Positions 53,151 through 63,167 of a DNA stretch of 64,000 nt are shown here, piece after piece; positions within the stretch are counted from its first letter, which is position 1, and the number at the start of each line of letters is the position of its first letter. The notes beneath the pieces are model-generated. The model was given only the letters and a program-made list of their open reading frames with translations, searched no databases and was not told where the DNA came from. A program made the translations under genes and the position numbers. The stretch comes from Salmonella enterica subsp. enterica serovar Choleraesuis (GTDB lineage Bacteria; Pseudomonadota; Gammaproteobacteria; Enterobacterales; Enterobacteriaceae): positions 2,604,001-2,668,000 of the forward strand of contig AP025685.1 of assembly GCA_022846635.1 (NCBI GenBank), given 5' to 3'.

Positions 53151-53801
53151 TCAGTCCATATAGGACGTATCGATATAGGTTTTTCTGGTCAGTAACGGGA
53201 TCATTTCCGGCGCCCATGACCAGGCACCGCTGCCGTTGGTGTTACCGTATGGCGTGGTCCAGAGGCCGTTGTTAAATCCCATTGCATAAATGAGCGCCGA
53301 GCCAGCAAGGTTCGAGCGGGTTGCCCACCCCATCGGCTCAACATTCACGGCTACCGGTGTGTTAATCCCCATATTGGTGCCAGGGTTGGCATGCGCCGAC
53401 GTCACCGCGACATCCCGCAGGAATAGCGGGTTATCCAGGCTGGACCACGTTATTTTTCCGGCCTCATCGCGAACCACCGCGCCGTAATCAGGCTGCTGCC
53501 CGGTAGTGCCTACACCCATTGCATAGATAATGACCGGCACGCTCTCGCCTGAATCGGAAACCTGCCCCACCCAGATGTTGTTGCCCTGGATGCCGCCAGC
53601 ACAGACAAACCCGGAGCGGTAGGCGCCATCAACGCGAAAAAACGGGATGGTTGAACCCGGTGTGCCGGGGAGAGGAATAGTCACCCCATTAGCATTGGAC
53701 GGAACAATGATGCGCTGCCGGGAAATGAGAGAATAGTTTTTGGTTGCCGTGTTGTAGATAACCTTCCCTTTTGCATCCCATAGCTCAACTGCGTAGGGCA
53801 T
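53151..53801 (-). CDS. Phage tail protein of unknown function (between J and the fibres)
   Basis: A 216-residue beta-rich protein (MPYAVELWDAKGKVIYNTAT, TIPLPGTPGSTIPFFRVDGAY, ALIYAMGFNNGLWTTPYG). I do not recognise a family with certainty. Similar proteins in this position accompany J in several lambda-like and T1-like phages and are probably tail-tip accessory or receptor-contact proteins. Its ATG follows directly on the TGA of the 97-residue gene, and its stop lies 10 bases from the invertible segment, so it is the last fixed gene before the switch. Confidence 0.75.
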   Translation of the reverse strand: MPYAVELWDAKGKVIYNTATKNYSLISRQRIIVPSNANGVTIPLPGTPGSTIPFFRVDGAYRSGFVCAGGIQGNNIWVGQVSDSGESVPVIIYAMGVGTTGQQPDYGAVVRDEAGKITWSSLDNPLFLRDVAVTSAHANPGTNMGINTPVAVNVEPMGWATRSNLAGSALIYAMGFNNGLWTTPYGNTNGSGAWSWAPEMIPLLTRKTYIDTSYMD

Positions 53802-54095
53802 TCATACCTCCACCTGGCTGACAAAAATATACCCGGCGGGGTCTGGCTGATCTGCGATGCTTTTCCAGCTCACCGTCGCGCCGCTGACGGTGGGCCGTAT
53901 ATAACCAGCCGACATACCACCAGCACCAACAACCGTTACCACCAGTCGGTAAACTGAGGTATTTACCGGATATGTTTTGCTGCTGTTCGGGTTGTTTTTA
54001 TTCACCGGGATCATGTCGAGGTAGAACGAACGCCCATCAATAGCCGTCGTCTCCACCCCGTTTTCGTTCCAGGCGAATACACCGTAGACTCCCAT
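53802..54095 (-). CDS. Small phage tail protein of unknown function
   Basis: A 97-residue protein (MGVYGVFAWNENGVETTAID, YRLVVTVVGAGGMSAGYIRP) with beta-strand pattern and no signal peptide. Its start overlaps the J stop by one base (TAATG) and its stop abuts the next gene, so the three are translationally coupled. Function unknown; probably a tail-tip component. Confidence 0.72.
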   Translation of the reverse strand: MGVYGVFAWNENGVETTAIDGRSFYLDMIPVNKNNPNSSKTYPVNTSVYRLVVTVVGAGGMSAGYIRPTVSGATVSWKSIADQPDPAGYIFVSQVEV

Positions 54096-57000
54096 TATGG
54101 TTTGTACCCCGCGGCAAAGCGTTTAACACCGTTATTGTCATAAACCGCTATGCCGTTGCCATCCTGCACGGAACGCCCGCCGCCCGGCAGCGCCGAGTTA
54201 ATCTCCAGTCCCCCGTCTTTGGGCAGTCGCCAGCCGGATTTGCCTGCCACATAGTTGTTGGATTTAATCTCATTGCCGATCATGGCATTGGTGATAGAGC
54301 CGTTCTGAATGAACGCCGACTGAATAAATGTCTGCCCACCCTGCACGAAAAACGGCAGCGCATAACTGTTATTGGCAGGATTGAGCACGGCAAACTGGCC
54401 GGCGCTGGCAATAATGCGCGTGGTAACCGTGCCATTGGCCGCCACCTCCGCCCCGACCGACAGCCCGGCACCGTAATAGGTGCCATTGACGCGCACACCG
54501 GTGCCGATGCTGTAAATCGCATTGCCCGTCCCATTTTTATCGAAAATAGTCTGGCCACGGACGTTTATTGCGGCCTCGCTGTTCCCGACACGAGAGGTCA
54601 ATGCCGTCACGCTCTCGGAAATCGCTTTATCCGAATTGGCTGTGGTCTGTTTCAGCTCGGTTAGTGAGGCGTTCGTTTTGGTGAGCTCCCCATTGGTTTT
54701 ACCCAGAGCATCATTGGTTTTCCCGATTTCTGTTTTATTGGTCGAACTCTCCGACCTCAGAGAATCGATGGCCGTAGATGTGGACTGGTTATTGTCGGAA
54801 ACCGTCTGCCGCAGCTCTGTCAGTGACGCGTTGGTTTTATCCGCCGAGGTTTTCAATTCGTCCACAGCAGTGGCCCGCGCCTGGCCCTCTGCGACAACCG
54901 CCTGCCGGACCTCAGTCACCGAGGCTTTCACGACACCATCCTGAGCGCGCCACTGGCGCTGGATTCCCTCAGTCGTCATGGCCAGAGCGATAATGCCGTC
55001 AGCCAGCGAATCCAATTTATCGTTCGCATCCGTAACGTCTTTGGTCACCTGGACGAAGACCTCTGACTCCTCCATCTCCTTTTTCACAGTTTCCGTGATC
55101 AGGTCAACGTCGGTGCTGCTCTGCCCCATAATCCAGGCGGTCCAGTCCGACTGGTTGCCGGTTTTATCAACCAGCCGCGCTCGGTAGTAGAACGTCTGTC
55201 CCGCTTGCAGGCCTGCTTGCTGATAGCTGCGCTGTGGATATGGCACATCAGTGAGCAGCATCGGGTTAGCGCCGTTCGGCGTGGTGCTGTACTGAATTTC
55301 CGTCTGCTGAGTATCGCCAGTTCCATCAGGGAACGCCCAGGACAGTTGAATGCCGAATACCAGAGGATTAGCAGCAAAGTTGATCGGAACCGGCGGCTTG
55401 CCCTCCTTCCCTTTCAGCACGGTTTCCGCCGAGGTCGCCCACTGCGAGGCGATATCGCTGGCATTGACTGCCCGCACACGCACCAGATAGCGGCCGGCGT
55501 ATATGCCCGGAACCTCGAACCCCAGCGCGGACGTGCGCGGGATAGAAACCCAGTTGCCGTTATCTTTACGCCATTCGGCCTCATAGGCGATCGCACTGCT
55601 GACCGCATCCCAGGTTCCGCGCATCGTGGTAACAGCAATCCCCTGGCTGACAGACGAGTAGCTACTGATCGATACGTTTTTTGGGCCCGGCTGCACGCCA
55701 GGCGGCATGATGGAAACCGGCCGGTCCTCAATACGGGCGCCGGTATCAATGCGGTCGTATTTGTTGGGGTCGTGCGCCACGGCGGTGATTTCATACGTTT
55801 CATCGCCGTTATCGCTGATCGACACCACGCGGAACAGCTGCAGCGCCAAATCGTCGGCATCGATGGCCCAGACGCATTCAGCCTCCGGCGTTTCGCTGTA
55901 TGCCGTGGTTACCGTGACCACCCGCCCGCTGACCGCCTGGATCGTTCTGGCCTGCGTCGCGCCGGACGGCAGATTGAGTTGCAGCCGGTCACCGGGTTTT
56001 GCCCGCGCCTCACGGTCCAGCGTAACGTTACGGCCGCTGACCGCGCTCACACGTCCGCCAATGGCTGCATTAGCGTAACGGTAATCAGCAACGGCAATCA
56101 GCCGGCCGGGTTGCGGAATGGCGCCATCCATCCCGACGGAGAACGTGACAGTGTTATCGCTGCTGTTACTGAGCAGCGCCCAGCGCCCGCGGCGGTTTGC
56201 CTCTGACTGCCGGGTGCAGCCGATAGCGGTGATAGAGGTCTGATTAATGCCATACCGGCGGACCAGTTTTTGCTCTGACGCCATTTCGATGGTGTCGGCA
56301 TAATGATTATTGGGATCTGACCAGCTCACCGCCGCCGTGGTGTAGCGGTTTTTCTCACTGGAGGACGAATAGGTGAACTGGCCGTTTACCACGTTGGCGC
56401 GGGTAAACGTATAGCGCACATCCTCGGGCATATCGCAGACGGTTACCATCTGGTCACCACCCCAGTAAGTCATGCCCCGGAATATGGCGGCCATGTCGGT
56501 GAGGACCGTCCAGGCCTCCTCCTGCGACTGAATGTAAATATCACAGAGGAAACGCGGCTCCATGCCGTCGCCACCCTTACCATCCGGCACCAGCTGGTCG
56601 CAGTACTGCGCAATGCGGTACAGCTCTGATTCATCAACCTGTGTGGAGTCAATCCGGTCGCCCAGCCCGTAACGTTCATTAAGAAGGAGGTCGTAAAACA
56701 CCCATGCCGGGTTATTGCTCCAGGCCCATTTGAACCCACCCGTCCAGGTGCCGCTGTACGTCCGGTTAATCGGGTCGTAATTATCCGGCACGCGAATAAT
56801 CGCCATGTCGGGTATGCAGCTAATTTTGGGGATGTTCTGAAACTGTTTTGCATCAAACTCAACGTACAGCAGCGCGGTATTGGGGTAGCGTAATTTGGCG
56901 TCGATAACTTCAGCGATCGCCTCAATATTCATTTTGTCGGCGACGCGGTTGCTGGTTGAGTTGGGCGTGATGCGACGTACCCGCACCTGCCAGCCCGTTT

Positions 57001-57544
57001 TGGCCGCCGGCAGGTTTACCCGGTGGCTGCGCTCATAGAGCGATGTGGTTTTATCATCAATTTTGCCGGAAACGACCTGCGTATAGGTGCCACCGTCAGT
57101 GGCCACATCAATGGCATACTCAATTTTTACGCCGACGGTATCGCCGTTATCCAGCTGCTGCTGAAGTGAAGGCCAGCCGAAACGGATGCGCACCGCGGAT
57201 AACTGAGTATTCGAAACTGCCCGCACCCACGGCGCCGTATCTTTCAGCTCGGTATTTATGGTGATTTCATTTTCAACGCTGGGGATGCCCTGAATATAAT
57301 CCTGATGCTGTGTTCCTGGACGAAACTCCCAGCGTGCGCCGGGGAAATTAATTGTTCCGTCTGCGTTCCCGTATGGCGTACCGTCAAACAATACTCGGGT
57401 ATTATCGAGGTTACCTGCCCACTCACCTTCACCAAGAAGAATTAATATTTTCGCGGTTGCCACCGAGCGGATACTATCTGGAGCCTCAACTGGCTGGTGA
57501 GCTTTACCACCACCACCTTTTGAGCCTGTAATTATCGTCGTCAT
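54095..57544 (-). CDS. J: Tail tip / host-specificity protein J
   Basis: A 1149-residue homologue of lambda gpJ. Domains in order: N-terminal tail-tip region (GSKGGGGKAHQPVEAPDSIRS at the start, about 1-600), two fibronectin-III-like domains (about 610-790; APGVQPGPKNVSIS-type and VPINFAANPLVFGIQLSW), a long coiled coil with repeated TNASLTEL(R/K)QT motifs (about 800-970), and a beta-rich receptor end. The frame opens at 57592, but the ATG at 57544 gives the conserved MTTIITGSKGGGGK start. A terminator hairpin lies directly upstream. In lambda, J contacts the receptor; here the separate fibres may share that role. Confidence 0.95.
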   Translation of the reverse strand: MTTIITGSKGGGGKAHQPVEAPDSIRSVATAKILILLGEGEWAGNLDNTRVLFDGTPYGNADGTINFPGARWEFRPGTQHQDYIQGIPSVENEITINTELKDTAPWVRAVSNTQLSAVRIRFGWPSLQQQLDNGDTVGVKIEYAIDVATDGGTYTQVVSGKIDDKTTSLYERSHRVNLPAAKTGWQVRVRRITPNSTSNRVADKMNIEAIAEVIDAKLRYPNTALLYVEFDAKQFQNIPKISCIPDMAIIRVPDNYDPINRTYSGTWTGGFKWAWSNNPAWVFYDLLLNERYGLGDRIDSTQVDESELYRIAQYCDQLVPDGKGGDGMEPRFLCDIYIQSQEEAWTVLTDMAAIFRGMTYWGGDQMVTVCDMPEDVRYTFTRANVVNGQFTYSSSSEKNRYTTAAVSWSDPNNHYADTIEMASEQKLVRRYGINQTSITAIGCTRQSEANRRGRWALLSNSSDNTVTFSVGMDGAIPQPGRLIAVADYRYANAAIGGRVSAVSGRNVTLDREARAKPGDRLQLNLPSGATQARTIQAVSGRVVTVTTAYSETPEAECVWAIDADDLALQLFRVVSISDNGDETYEITAVAHDPNKYDRIDTGARIEDRPVSIMPPGVQPGPKNVSISSYSSVSQGIAVTTMRGTWDAVSSAIAYEAEWRKDNGNWVSIPRTSALGFEVPGIYAGRYLVRVRAVNASDIASQWATSAETVLKGKEGKPPVPINFAANPLVFGIQLSWAFPDGTGDTQQTEIQYSTTPNGANPMLLTDVPYPQRSYQQAGLQAGQTFYYRARLVDKTGNQSDWTAWIMGQSSTDVDLITETVKKEMEESEVFVQVTKDVTDANDKLDSLADGIIALAMTTEGIQRQWRAQDGVVKASVTEVRQAVVAEGQARATAVDELKTSADKTNASLTELRQTVSDNNQSTSTAIDSLRSESSTNKTEIGKTNDALGKTNGELTKTNASLTELKQTTANSDKAISESVTALTSRVGNSEAAINVRGQTIFDKNGTGNAIYSIGTGVRVNGTYYGAGLSVGAEVAANGTVTTRIIASAGQFAVLNPANNSYALPFFVQGGQTFIQSAFIQNGSITNAMIGNEIKSNNYVAGKSGWRLPKDGGLEINSALPGGGRSVQDGNGIAVYDNNGVKRFAAGYKP

Positions 57545-57552
57545 ATCGCATC

Positions 57553-57579
57553 CATAAAAAAGGCCACCCGAAGGCGGCC
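57553..57579 (-). terminator. UUCG-loop terminator immediately upstream of J
   Basis: AGGCCGCC and GGTGGCCT (one G-T) with loop TTCG, followed by a six-T run, ending about 8 bases before the J start. Confidence 0.88.
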
Positions 57580-57612
57580 TGATTATGATCAATTTACTTA
57601 TTGGCTTTATTA

Positions 57613-58236
57613 CTATTGCTGATCCTCAGCATATATTCCGGCACTGCCGATCGCTCCGCCTATCTCACGACGACCTGCACCATACCCCACCGGATTACCC
57701 TGAGCCGTTGAGTTAACTGGCCCACCGAATGCATAACTCGGTTTGTTGTCTGGGTCCTGCCGCATTCGCAGCCCCTGAACCTGAGGGGATAGCATCTGGA
57801 TCACGCCACCAATAGCCATCGAAGCGCCAGCCATAGCCATTGCGCCACCCCAAACACCTGTGGCGCCAAACGCAGCAAGTCCTGCAGGGCCAAGCATCAT
57901 TGATGCGCCAATTAAAGCAACCCCTAAAATAGTTTGAAACAGACCTCCGCGCTTACTTCCGATAATAACGGGGACCAAATGAATGTCATCAGTGCCATTC
58001 GTCATTTCCAGTTCAGATTCTGAAATATTACGTTTTTGTTTGTCACCCACAAATATTGAAAATGTCAGCCCCCGCTTATGTGCATCTAGCAAATACTCCT
58101 CAAACCCATTAAGCAGGTTCTTAGCGGCCTGAATCATTTTGAGAGCATTATGTGCCTTATATTCAAACTTACGACCAAAACGAGAAATTAGTGGCCCATG
58201 AAAAACCATTCGCCTCATAGGAACATCAATAAAAGC
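57613..58236 (-). CDS. I: Tail assembly protein I
   Basis: A 207-residue homologue of lambda gpI (tail-tip assembly). Residues about 1-90 are the conserved domain (FKYEAHNALKMIQA-type region, LLDAHKRGLTFSIFVGDK). A Gly/Ala-rich hydrophobic segment follows (about 105-150, LGVALIGASMMLGPAGLAAFGATG) and then a flexible Gly-rich tail. The ATG at 58236 is preceded by GGGGGGAAG; the longer frame from 58278 would run into the hairpin of the upstream terminator. It separates the lipoprotein moron from J. Confidence 0.88.
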   Translation of the reverse strand, partial: AFIDVPMRRMVFHGPLISRFGRKFEYKAHNALKMIQAAKNLLNGFEEYLLDAHKRGLTFSIFVGDKQKRNISESELEMTNGTDDIHLVPVIIGSKRGGLFQTILGVALIGASMMLGPAGLAAFGATGVWGGAMAMAGASMAIGGVIQMLSPQVQGLRMRQDPDNKPSYAFGGPVNSTAQGNPVGYGAGRREIGGAIGSAGIYAEDQQ

Positions 58237-58252
58237 CATGCTTCCCCCCAAT

Positions 58253-58307
58253 AAAAAACCCGCCAGGAATACTGCCAAACTTTAATTGGCAGTTTACTAG
58301 GCGGGTT
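58253..58307 (-). terminator. Long-stem terminator after the lipoprotein gene
   Basis: AACCCGCC and GGCGGGTT enclose a second hairpin (ACTGCCAA/TTTGGCAGT), and a TTTTATT run follows on the minus strand. It lies 22 bases after the lipoprotein stop. Confidence 0.88.
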
Positions 58308-58329
58308 ATGATAAATCTGTTATGCCTAT

Positions 58330-58776
58330 TTAAGGCCTTATAGAATCCAGTCGTTGCTGAATAGTATTTTTAGCATCGTTAGAAGTTATAGGCATTTGCT
58401 GAACCTGCCCCATTGCCATCTGGGTTTCCACCCACATATCAGCCCAAACTTTTACATCATTATTAATTTGAGCAATAGTGAATCTAACTTTTGAGACTGG
58501 AGTGGTCGAGTATGCATTACCAATCAATGCCTGAGTAAATACTGCAGACCCTCCTTGCTGCTCCTTACCACAGACAACTGTGCTATTATCTGCGCCATAA
58601 ATAGTTAGCCCCCTGCCATTGCAATAATTGATTAAAGCATCCTTAACTTTTTCTTTTGTTGTCGACGCATAAAATCCTTCAGGTTTGCCTGATTGGGTTT
58701 CTTTTAATAATTTAGGCTGTCCCGCACAACCGACAAGAGTGAGTGCAGTCAACCCCAAGATTACAAGTTTTTTCAT
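58330..58776 (-). CDS. Prophage lipoprotein, probable moron (lysogenic conversion) gene
   Basis: A 148-residue lipoprotein with signal peptide and lipobox LTLVGC (Cys17), followed by a charged domain with three further Cys (YCNGRG, TVVCGKE). The start ATG at 58776 is preferred to the TTG at 58779. The gene lies between K and I, is clearly more AT-rich than the surrounding tail genes, and has its own terminator. Lambda has no gene of this kind here. Such added genes usually act in the lysogen, for example by blocking superinfection or altering the envelope; that role is inference. Unlike Bor or Cor in sequence as far as I can see. Confidence 0.8.
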   Translation of the reverse strand: MKKLVILGLTALTLVGCAGQPKLLKETQSGKPEGFYASTTKEKVKDALINYCNGRGLTIYGADNSTVVCGKEQQGGSAVFTQALIGNAYSTTPVSKVRFTIAQINNDVKVWADMWVETQMAMGQVQQMPITSNDAKNTIQQRLDSIRP

Positions 58777-58848
58777 CAACTAATGTCCATGTTAAAATAA
58801 TCCTAGCAATCCTAACATGAATGTAGTTGATGGTAATAATAGACAGCT
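58777..58848 (-). promoter_or_regulatory. Probable promoter region of the lipoprotein gene
   Basis: A 72-base AT-rich gap between the K stop and the lipoprotein start, unusual in this otherwise close-packed tail operon and room enough for a private promoter. I cannot pick a -35/-10 pair with confidence. Confidence 0.35.
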
Positions 58849-59559
58849 CTAAATTAGGTCTTTATATCGCACAATACTCATCGTGCGCTCGGCCCAATAG
58901 CCGCCATACGGCACACGGGCGCTGAGCTGTCCGTAAAGATGGTGCAGCAGCATGTTATCGGCCAACAGTATTCCCGCATGGTTCCATTTGCTGGCCTGCA
59001 CCTGCATTATCACCATGTCGCCGGGCTGCGGCGGGCCGCTGAACTCCCGGAACCCACATTCGTACCAGCAGTCTTGGTAAAAATTGTCGTTATGCCCCTC
59101 TTCCCACCAGTGATAGTCAACCCGGTAGTCATGTAGTTCTATACCGTGCTCCTGCCGGAAATAGCTCATGATCAGCCCCCAGCAGTCGTAAACGCCGAGT
59201 ACGAACGGACGTCCCACCAGCGGCAGCTCTCCGCGAGGATAAATAGTGCGAAAATCCCTCTCCGGCCAGCTGAGAATATGCCAGGGCACCTCGTGAAAAT
59301 CGCAATATGCAAGATCGGTCTCTGTTGGTCGGGCTGTTTGATCGGGATGACTATGAACGATACCCACAACATGCCCAATTTTAGATGCATCAATCTGATT
59401 CTGTGGATTTATTTTAAAATCCTCAGTGGGTTTAGGGTGAATATTTTCACATGGGTAATAGCTCTGTACGCGCCCTTTTTGCACAAGCAGGCCGCAGCAC
59501 TCCCGCGGGTATTCCGCCGCGGCATGTGCGGCGATTGCATCAATGATTTTCTGGCGCAT
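58849..59559 (-). CDS. K: Tail assembly protein K (JAB/NlpC-P60)
   Basis: A 236-residue homologue of lambda gpK. The N-terminal JAB/MPN domain has the metal motif VGIVHSHPDQ...PTETD (HxH, then TxxD). The C-terminal NlpC/P60-like cysteine peptidase domain has the nucleophile in LGVYDCWGLI and the His in SKWNHAGILL. It helps build the tail tip and may cut peptidoglycan or process I/J. The frame stays open to 60000, but the ATG at 59559 (MRQKIIDAIAAHAAAEYPRE) starts the conserved domain and lies 4 bases after the L stop. Confidence 0.93.
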   Translation of the reverse strand: MRQKIIDAIAAHAAAEYPRECCGLLVQKGRVQSYYPCENIHPKPTEDFKINPQNQIDASKIGHVVGIVHSHPDQTARPTETDLAYCDFHEVPWHILSWPERDFRTIYPRGELPLVGRPFVLGVYDCWGLIMSYFRQEHGIELHDYRVDYHWWEEGHNDNFYQDCWYECGFREFSGPPQPGDMVIMQVQASKWNHAGILLADNMLLHHLYGQLSARVPYGGYWAERTMSIVRYKDLI

Positions 59560-59563
59560 GGTT

Positions 59564-60334
59564 TTACCTCGAGATAAGCGACGAGCCTGGGAACCCACCG
59601 AACGGCAGCGGCTCGTTTTCGCCAAACCGTTTTTTGCAGTCGGACAGCAGCCCACCGCACACGTCTTTCGACGGGTCATCGACCGGGTTACCGTCCTCAT
59701 CGAAATACTGGGTGCCGGCGTAGTCGCAGCCTTTACCGGTTCGGTACCAACCACGCGAACACCAGGTGCACAGAGAGTGGATCTGTCGGGTAGGAATGAC
59801 GCGGCCACGCAGATCGACAGGGCTCGACAGCTCAAACTCGACTGCGGTATCGGTTTCTGATGACCGGCGGTCGATAAACCACAGCTGCCGCTTTTCCTGC
59901 TGCGGGTCGGCGGTCGGGTTGCCGTCGGGAAAGTTACGGGCGTCCAGATAATGGGAGAACGTGTCGTGAATGATGACTCTGGCCTGCGCCATATCGTCAA
60001 ACTGAATGCACAGCGCGGTGATCAGGTTATCGATGTTTGAAACAGAGAGCGTGGGATGAACCGACTGGCCATCGGTAGACATCTGCAGGCCCTGCAGCTC
60101 GAACGGCCAGGCGCCGTACTCCTCACCCTGCCACCAGAGTGATTTGCCATACGGTTTGCCGTCCTCCAGCTGATCTTCGGTTAACTCGCCCTGCAGCTGC
60201 TCAATCTCCTCCTGCGTCCAGGCTATGGAATGGTTGTGAAACCTGAGAATGTCGGCACCGAATGCCGTCCCGTTCACTTCTATGAGCCGGACTTTGTTCC
60301 CCGGCTCGAGCTTCTGATAGTCACTGGTAATCAT
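59564..60334 (-). CDS. L: Minor tail protein L
   Basis: A 256-residue homologue of lambda gpL. It opens [20 protein letters not shown] and carries a C-terminal cysteine set (CTWCSRGWYRTGKGCDY, then VCGGLLSDCKKRF) like that of lambda L, which holds an iron-sulfur cluster. Four-base overlap with M. Part of the tail-tip complex. Confidence 0.93.
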   Translation of the reverse strand: MITSDYQKLEPGNKVRLIEVNGTAFGADILRFHNHSIAWTQEEIEQLQGELTEDQLEDGKPYGKSLWWQGEEYGAWPFELQGLQMSTDGQSVHPTLSVSNIDNLITALCIQFDDMAQARVIIHDTFSHYLDARNFPDGNPTADPQQEKRQLWFIDRRSSETDTAVEFELSSPVDLRGRVIPTRQIHSLCTWCSRGWYRTGKGCDYAGTQYFDEDGNPVDDPSKDVCGGLLSDCKKRFGENEPLPFGGFPGSSLISR

Positions 60335-60678
60335 GGATGAAATGCCTGTTCAAACGTGGCCGAAATATTCATGACCGTTTTGCTGCGGATAACTTTTTGC
60401 AGCGTGTCTTGCTGAACCCGCCACAACCCCATCTCGCCAAACGGCGGCGTAAAAATAAATGACCGGGTTTTGTGCCGGCGGAGAAATGTGTAAATCTCCA
60501 GCCCCAGCTCCGGGCGCCCGGTGAACGCGTATTCATACGACAGCGTTTCATCGTTCAACCCGGAACCACTCACCTGCTTATAGCCGTCGCCAAACTGCAC
60601 CACCCGGATTGAGTCTGTGCTTTTCAGCGTGGGCTGACTGGCAGACTGGATGCCCCACTCAAATGTCTCTATCGTCAT
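60331..60678 (-). CDS. M: Minor tail protein M
   Basis: A 115-residue homologue of lambda gpM ([48 protein letters not shown]), a ring component between tape measure and tail tip. It overlaps L and H by 4 bases each. Confidence 0.94.
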   Translation of the reverse strand: MTIETFEWGIQSASQPTLKSTDSIRVVQFGDGYKQVSGSGLNDETLSYEYAFTGRPELGLEIYTFLRRHKTRSFIFTPPFGEMGLWRVQQDTLQKVIRSKTVMNISATFEQAFHP

Positions 60679-63167
60679 GCCCTGCTCCGCTGTGCTTTCC
60701 AGATCATCCCGCCAGGCATCAGCGCCTTAGCTATTCCATCATTAACCGACTGATTAACGGTCTGCTGATACGCGCGCGCCAGCTGGTTGTTTGAACTCCC
60801 TGATGATTTCCCCTGGCTGCCGGAATTATCGTTGACGGTGACCGGCGCATAGACGCTGACGCCACCCAGCGCCGCCGGCGCACTGCCGCCACCGACCAGC
60901 CCGCCGCTGGCGTACCCGTTCATCAGGCCGTACAGATAGTTAACGCCGAGCCGGCTGGTCGCCTCTTTGTGAAAGACAAACTCCCCGCGGTGAACAATGC
61001 CGGCTGGCTCATATTTGCCGCCGGTGCCGGTAAACCCGCCCACATCAAACTGCGCGCTGGCCGGCGCCGCAGTACCTCCGAACCCAAGTGAGGACATCGC
61101 CGAGCCTGCCAGCCCCACCAGCGCCTGCTTGGTCATGATTTCCACCAGCATTGAAAGCACGGAACGCGTGAAATCGCCCCAGTTGGCTTTACCGGTGGTG
61201 AGCATGTCAGCCATGTTTTTCCCGATGCCGTCAAACACGTTCGAGGCGACGCCTTTCATCTGGCTGAATGCATCAGAGGCCGAATCGACATACTCAGCCC
61301 AGGCGGTTTTGCTGCCCGCCAGCCAGTCACCGCGCTGCCGGTCCTGTTCCGCGTAGTAGTTTTTGAGCGCCGTCTGCTCCGCTTTATAACCAGAATCATC
61401 CAGATTACCGCCAGCATTCAGCCAGCCCTGCCGTAGCTGAGCCTCTTCATTATTACGCTGGGCGTCACGCGAACTCAGGCCAATGCTGGCCTGCAACGCC
61501 CGCGTTTTCTCTGTTATCTGGGTGACGTATTTCTGGGAGGTGTCCTGGAGCTTGTTCATGCGCTCCTGAGCGGCAATCTGGTCACCCAGAATGGCTTTTT
61601 GCTGCGCCAGCTGGAGAACCTGATTTTTAGTGGAGAGCAGCGACTGCTCCTGTTTGGTGAGTTTGCGTTTGCCGGCGGCCTCCTCCAGCACCTGATATTT
61701 AGCCTCGGTGGCCCATAGCTCTTTGCGCTGCTGGCTGATGGTATCGTTCAACCCCTTGTGCTGCTGCAGCACCTTAAGCTGGGCCTGCAGCGCCAGCAGT
61801 TCAGCCTGCGCCTGGTCCTCTGCATGGTTACCGGCATTAGAGGGTTTCTCTTTTTTTGGCGTCTTCTTGCGCAGCTTGTCTGCGGCATCCGAAACGGCAT
61901 CCTGCTGGTTTGGCCCGGTAGTGACCCGGCTTTGCCGCGAGCGCTGAACGTAGCCCATCTCCCCCTGGCGGACCCGCGCGTCTCGCTCTGCGACCGATTT
62001 TTTCAGGTCGGCAATCTGTTTCTCGGTAGTGGCGATGAATTGCTCATTATCCTGAGCGACATCACCAAAAATGCTTTTCACACCGGGGAGGTTTTTGGTT
62101 GTCTCGTAGGCTGATTTAGCAAAATCGGCAATCAGCAGATCGCCCTGTTTCAGGATGATTTGTACCTGTTCGACGGTCGCTGCTACCACATCAATGATCA
62201 GGCTGGTCCCGCCGATAAACCGCGCGCCGACGGCATCCCAGGCGTCAGTTGCCCATTTTTTGAAATCGTCCCACATTTTTTCAACCGGTGTGGCGCTACC
62301 GGCAACCTGATCCATGCGCTGCTGCATGGTATCGGAGAACAGTTTGATAGCCTCGGTGGCCGCAGCCTGTTTGCCCTGCGTTTTCTCCAGTCCGTCGATA
62401 TATTTCAGCTGGCCGACCGTCAGAAAATTGTATTGCTCATTCAGGCTCGCCAGCGCTTTAACCGGATCTTTAGCAATAGCCGCAAACGCCGCCTCTATTT
62501 TATCGGCGCCATCCCCCATCGTTCGGGCCCATTCCTGTGATGTCTGGGCTACCATTTTTATCTGGCCGGATGTGTATTTCCCAGTGTTCGCCAGACGGGC
62601 CAGCGTTTCGGCCGTTGAACTGATGGAGGTATTGGTTTTCCCGCCAATCGTCTCGGCCATGTCCCACAGCTGACCGGTCGTCGTGCCGGCCATACCGCCC
62701 GTCATCACCAGCGCCTTATACAGGTCAGTGTTGGCTTTCTCGGCCTGCCAGGCAGAAAACGCAACACCGCCCGCCACGGCGGCAAACCCGCCCAGCGCCA
62801 GGCTCGCCGGGGTGATCATGGTCCTCAGCACGTTGAGGGTGGCCCCGATCCCGCCAAACGAGTCTTTAATCTGGCCGCCCTGCTGGAGCATGATGAGCCA
62901 GGGACTCTGGCCGCCTGCCAGCTGTGTGGCGATATCGGTAAACTGCGCCGGCAGCATGCGCATCGCATTCGAAAACTGCCCGACGGATATCCCGGCCCGC
63001 TTAGCGGCCAGCTCCTGACGGGAGAACACACCTGCCGCAGCCGCGGAGGCATCATTGGCTGCTGCGGCGAAGCCATCAAACTGCCGGCGTGCATATTCAA
63101 GTTGTTTTTGAAAATTGACCGAATTAACGTCGAGGTTAACGACCAGGTCACCCACTGGCTGGGCCAT
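60675..63167 (-). CDS. H: Tail tape-measure protein H
   Basis: An 830-residue tape-measure protein. It starts [22 protein letters not shown], has hydrophobic central helices (about 115-150, [19 protein letters not shown]), long coiled coils with Lys/Gln-rich stretches (about 380-560) and a Gly-rich end ([19 protein letters not shown]). Lambda H is about 853 residues, so the tail should be of similar length. It overlaps the GT coding region by 20 bases and M by 4. Confidence 0.95.
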   Translation of the reverse strand: MAQPVGDLVVNLDVNSVNFQKQLEYARRQFDGFAAAANDASAAAAGVFSRQELAAKRAGISVGQFSNAMRMLPAQFTDIATQLAGGQSPWLIMLQQGGQIKDSFGGIGATLNVLRTMITPASLALGGFAAVAGGVAFSAWQAEKANTDLYKALVMTGGMAGTTTGQLWDMAETIGGKTNTSISSTAETLARLANTGKYTSGQIKMVAQTSQEWARTMGDGADKIEAAFAAIAKDPVKALASLNEQYNFLTVGQLKYIDGLEKTQGKQAAATEAIKLFSDTMQQRMDQVAGSATPVEKMWDDFKKWATDAWDAVGARFIGGTSLIIDVVAATVEQVQIILKQGDLLIADFAKSAYETTKNLPGVKSIFGDVAQDNEQFIATTEKQIADLKKSVAERDARVRQGEMGYVQRSRQSRVTTGPNQQDAVSDAADKLRKKTPKKEKPSNAGNHAEDQAQAELLALQAQLKVLQQHKGLNDTISQQRKELWATEAKYQVLEEAAGKRKLTKQEQSLLSTKNQVLQLAQQKAILGDQIAAQERMNKLQDTSQKYVTQITEKTRALQASIGLSSRDAQRNNEEAQLRQGWLNAGGNLDDSGYKAEQTALKNYYAEQDRQRGDWLAGSKTAWAEYVDSASDAFSQMKGVASNVFDGIGKNMADMLTTGKANWGDFTRSVLSMLVEIMTKQALVGLAGSAMSSLGFGGTAAPASAQFDVGGFTGTGGKYEPAGIVHRGEFVFHKEATSRLGVNYLYGLMNGYASGGLVGGGSAPAALGGVSVYAPVTVNDNSGSQGKSSGSSNNQLARAYQQTVNQSVNDGIAKALMPGGMIWKAQRSRA

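Noticed and set aside
59560-60000. N-terminal extension of K up to residue 148 in the open frame
   Set aside because: It is Arg/Ser/Pro-rich and lies entirely in another frame of gene L, with no conserved motif.
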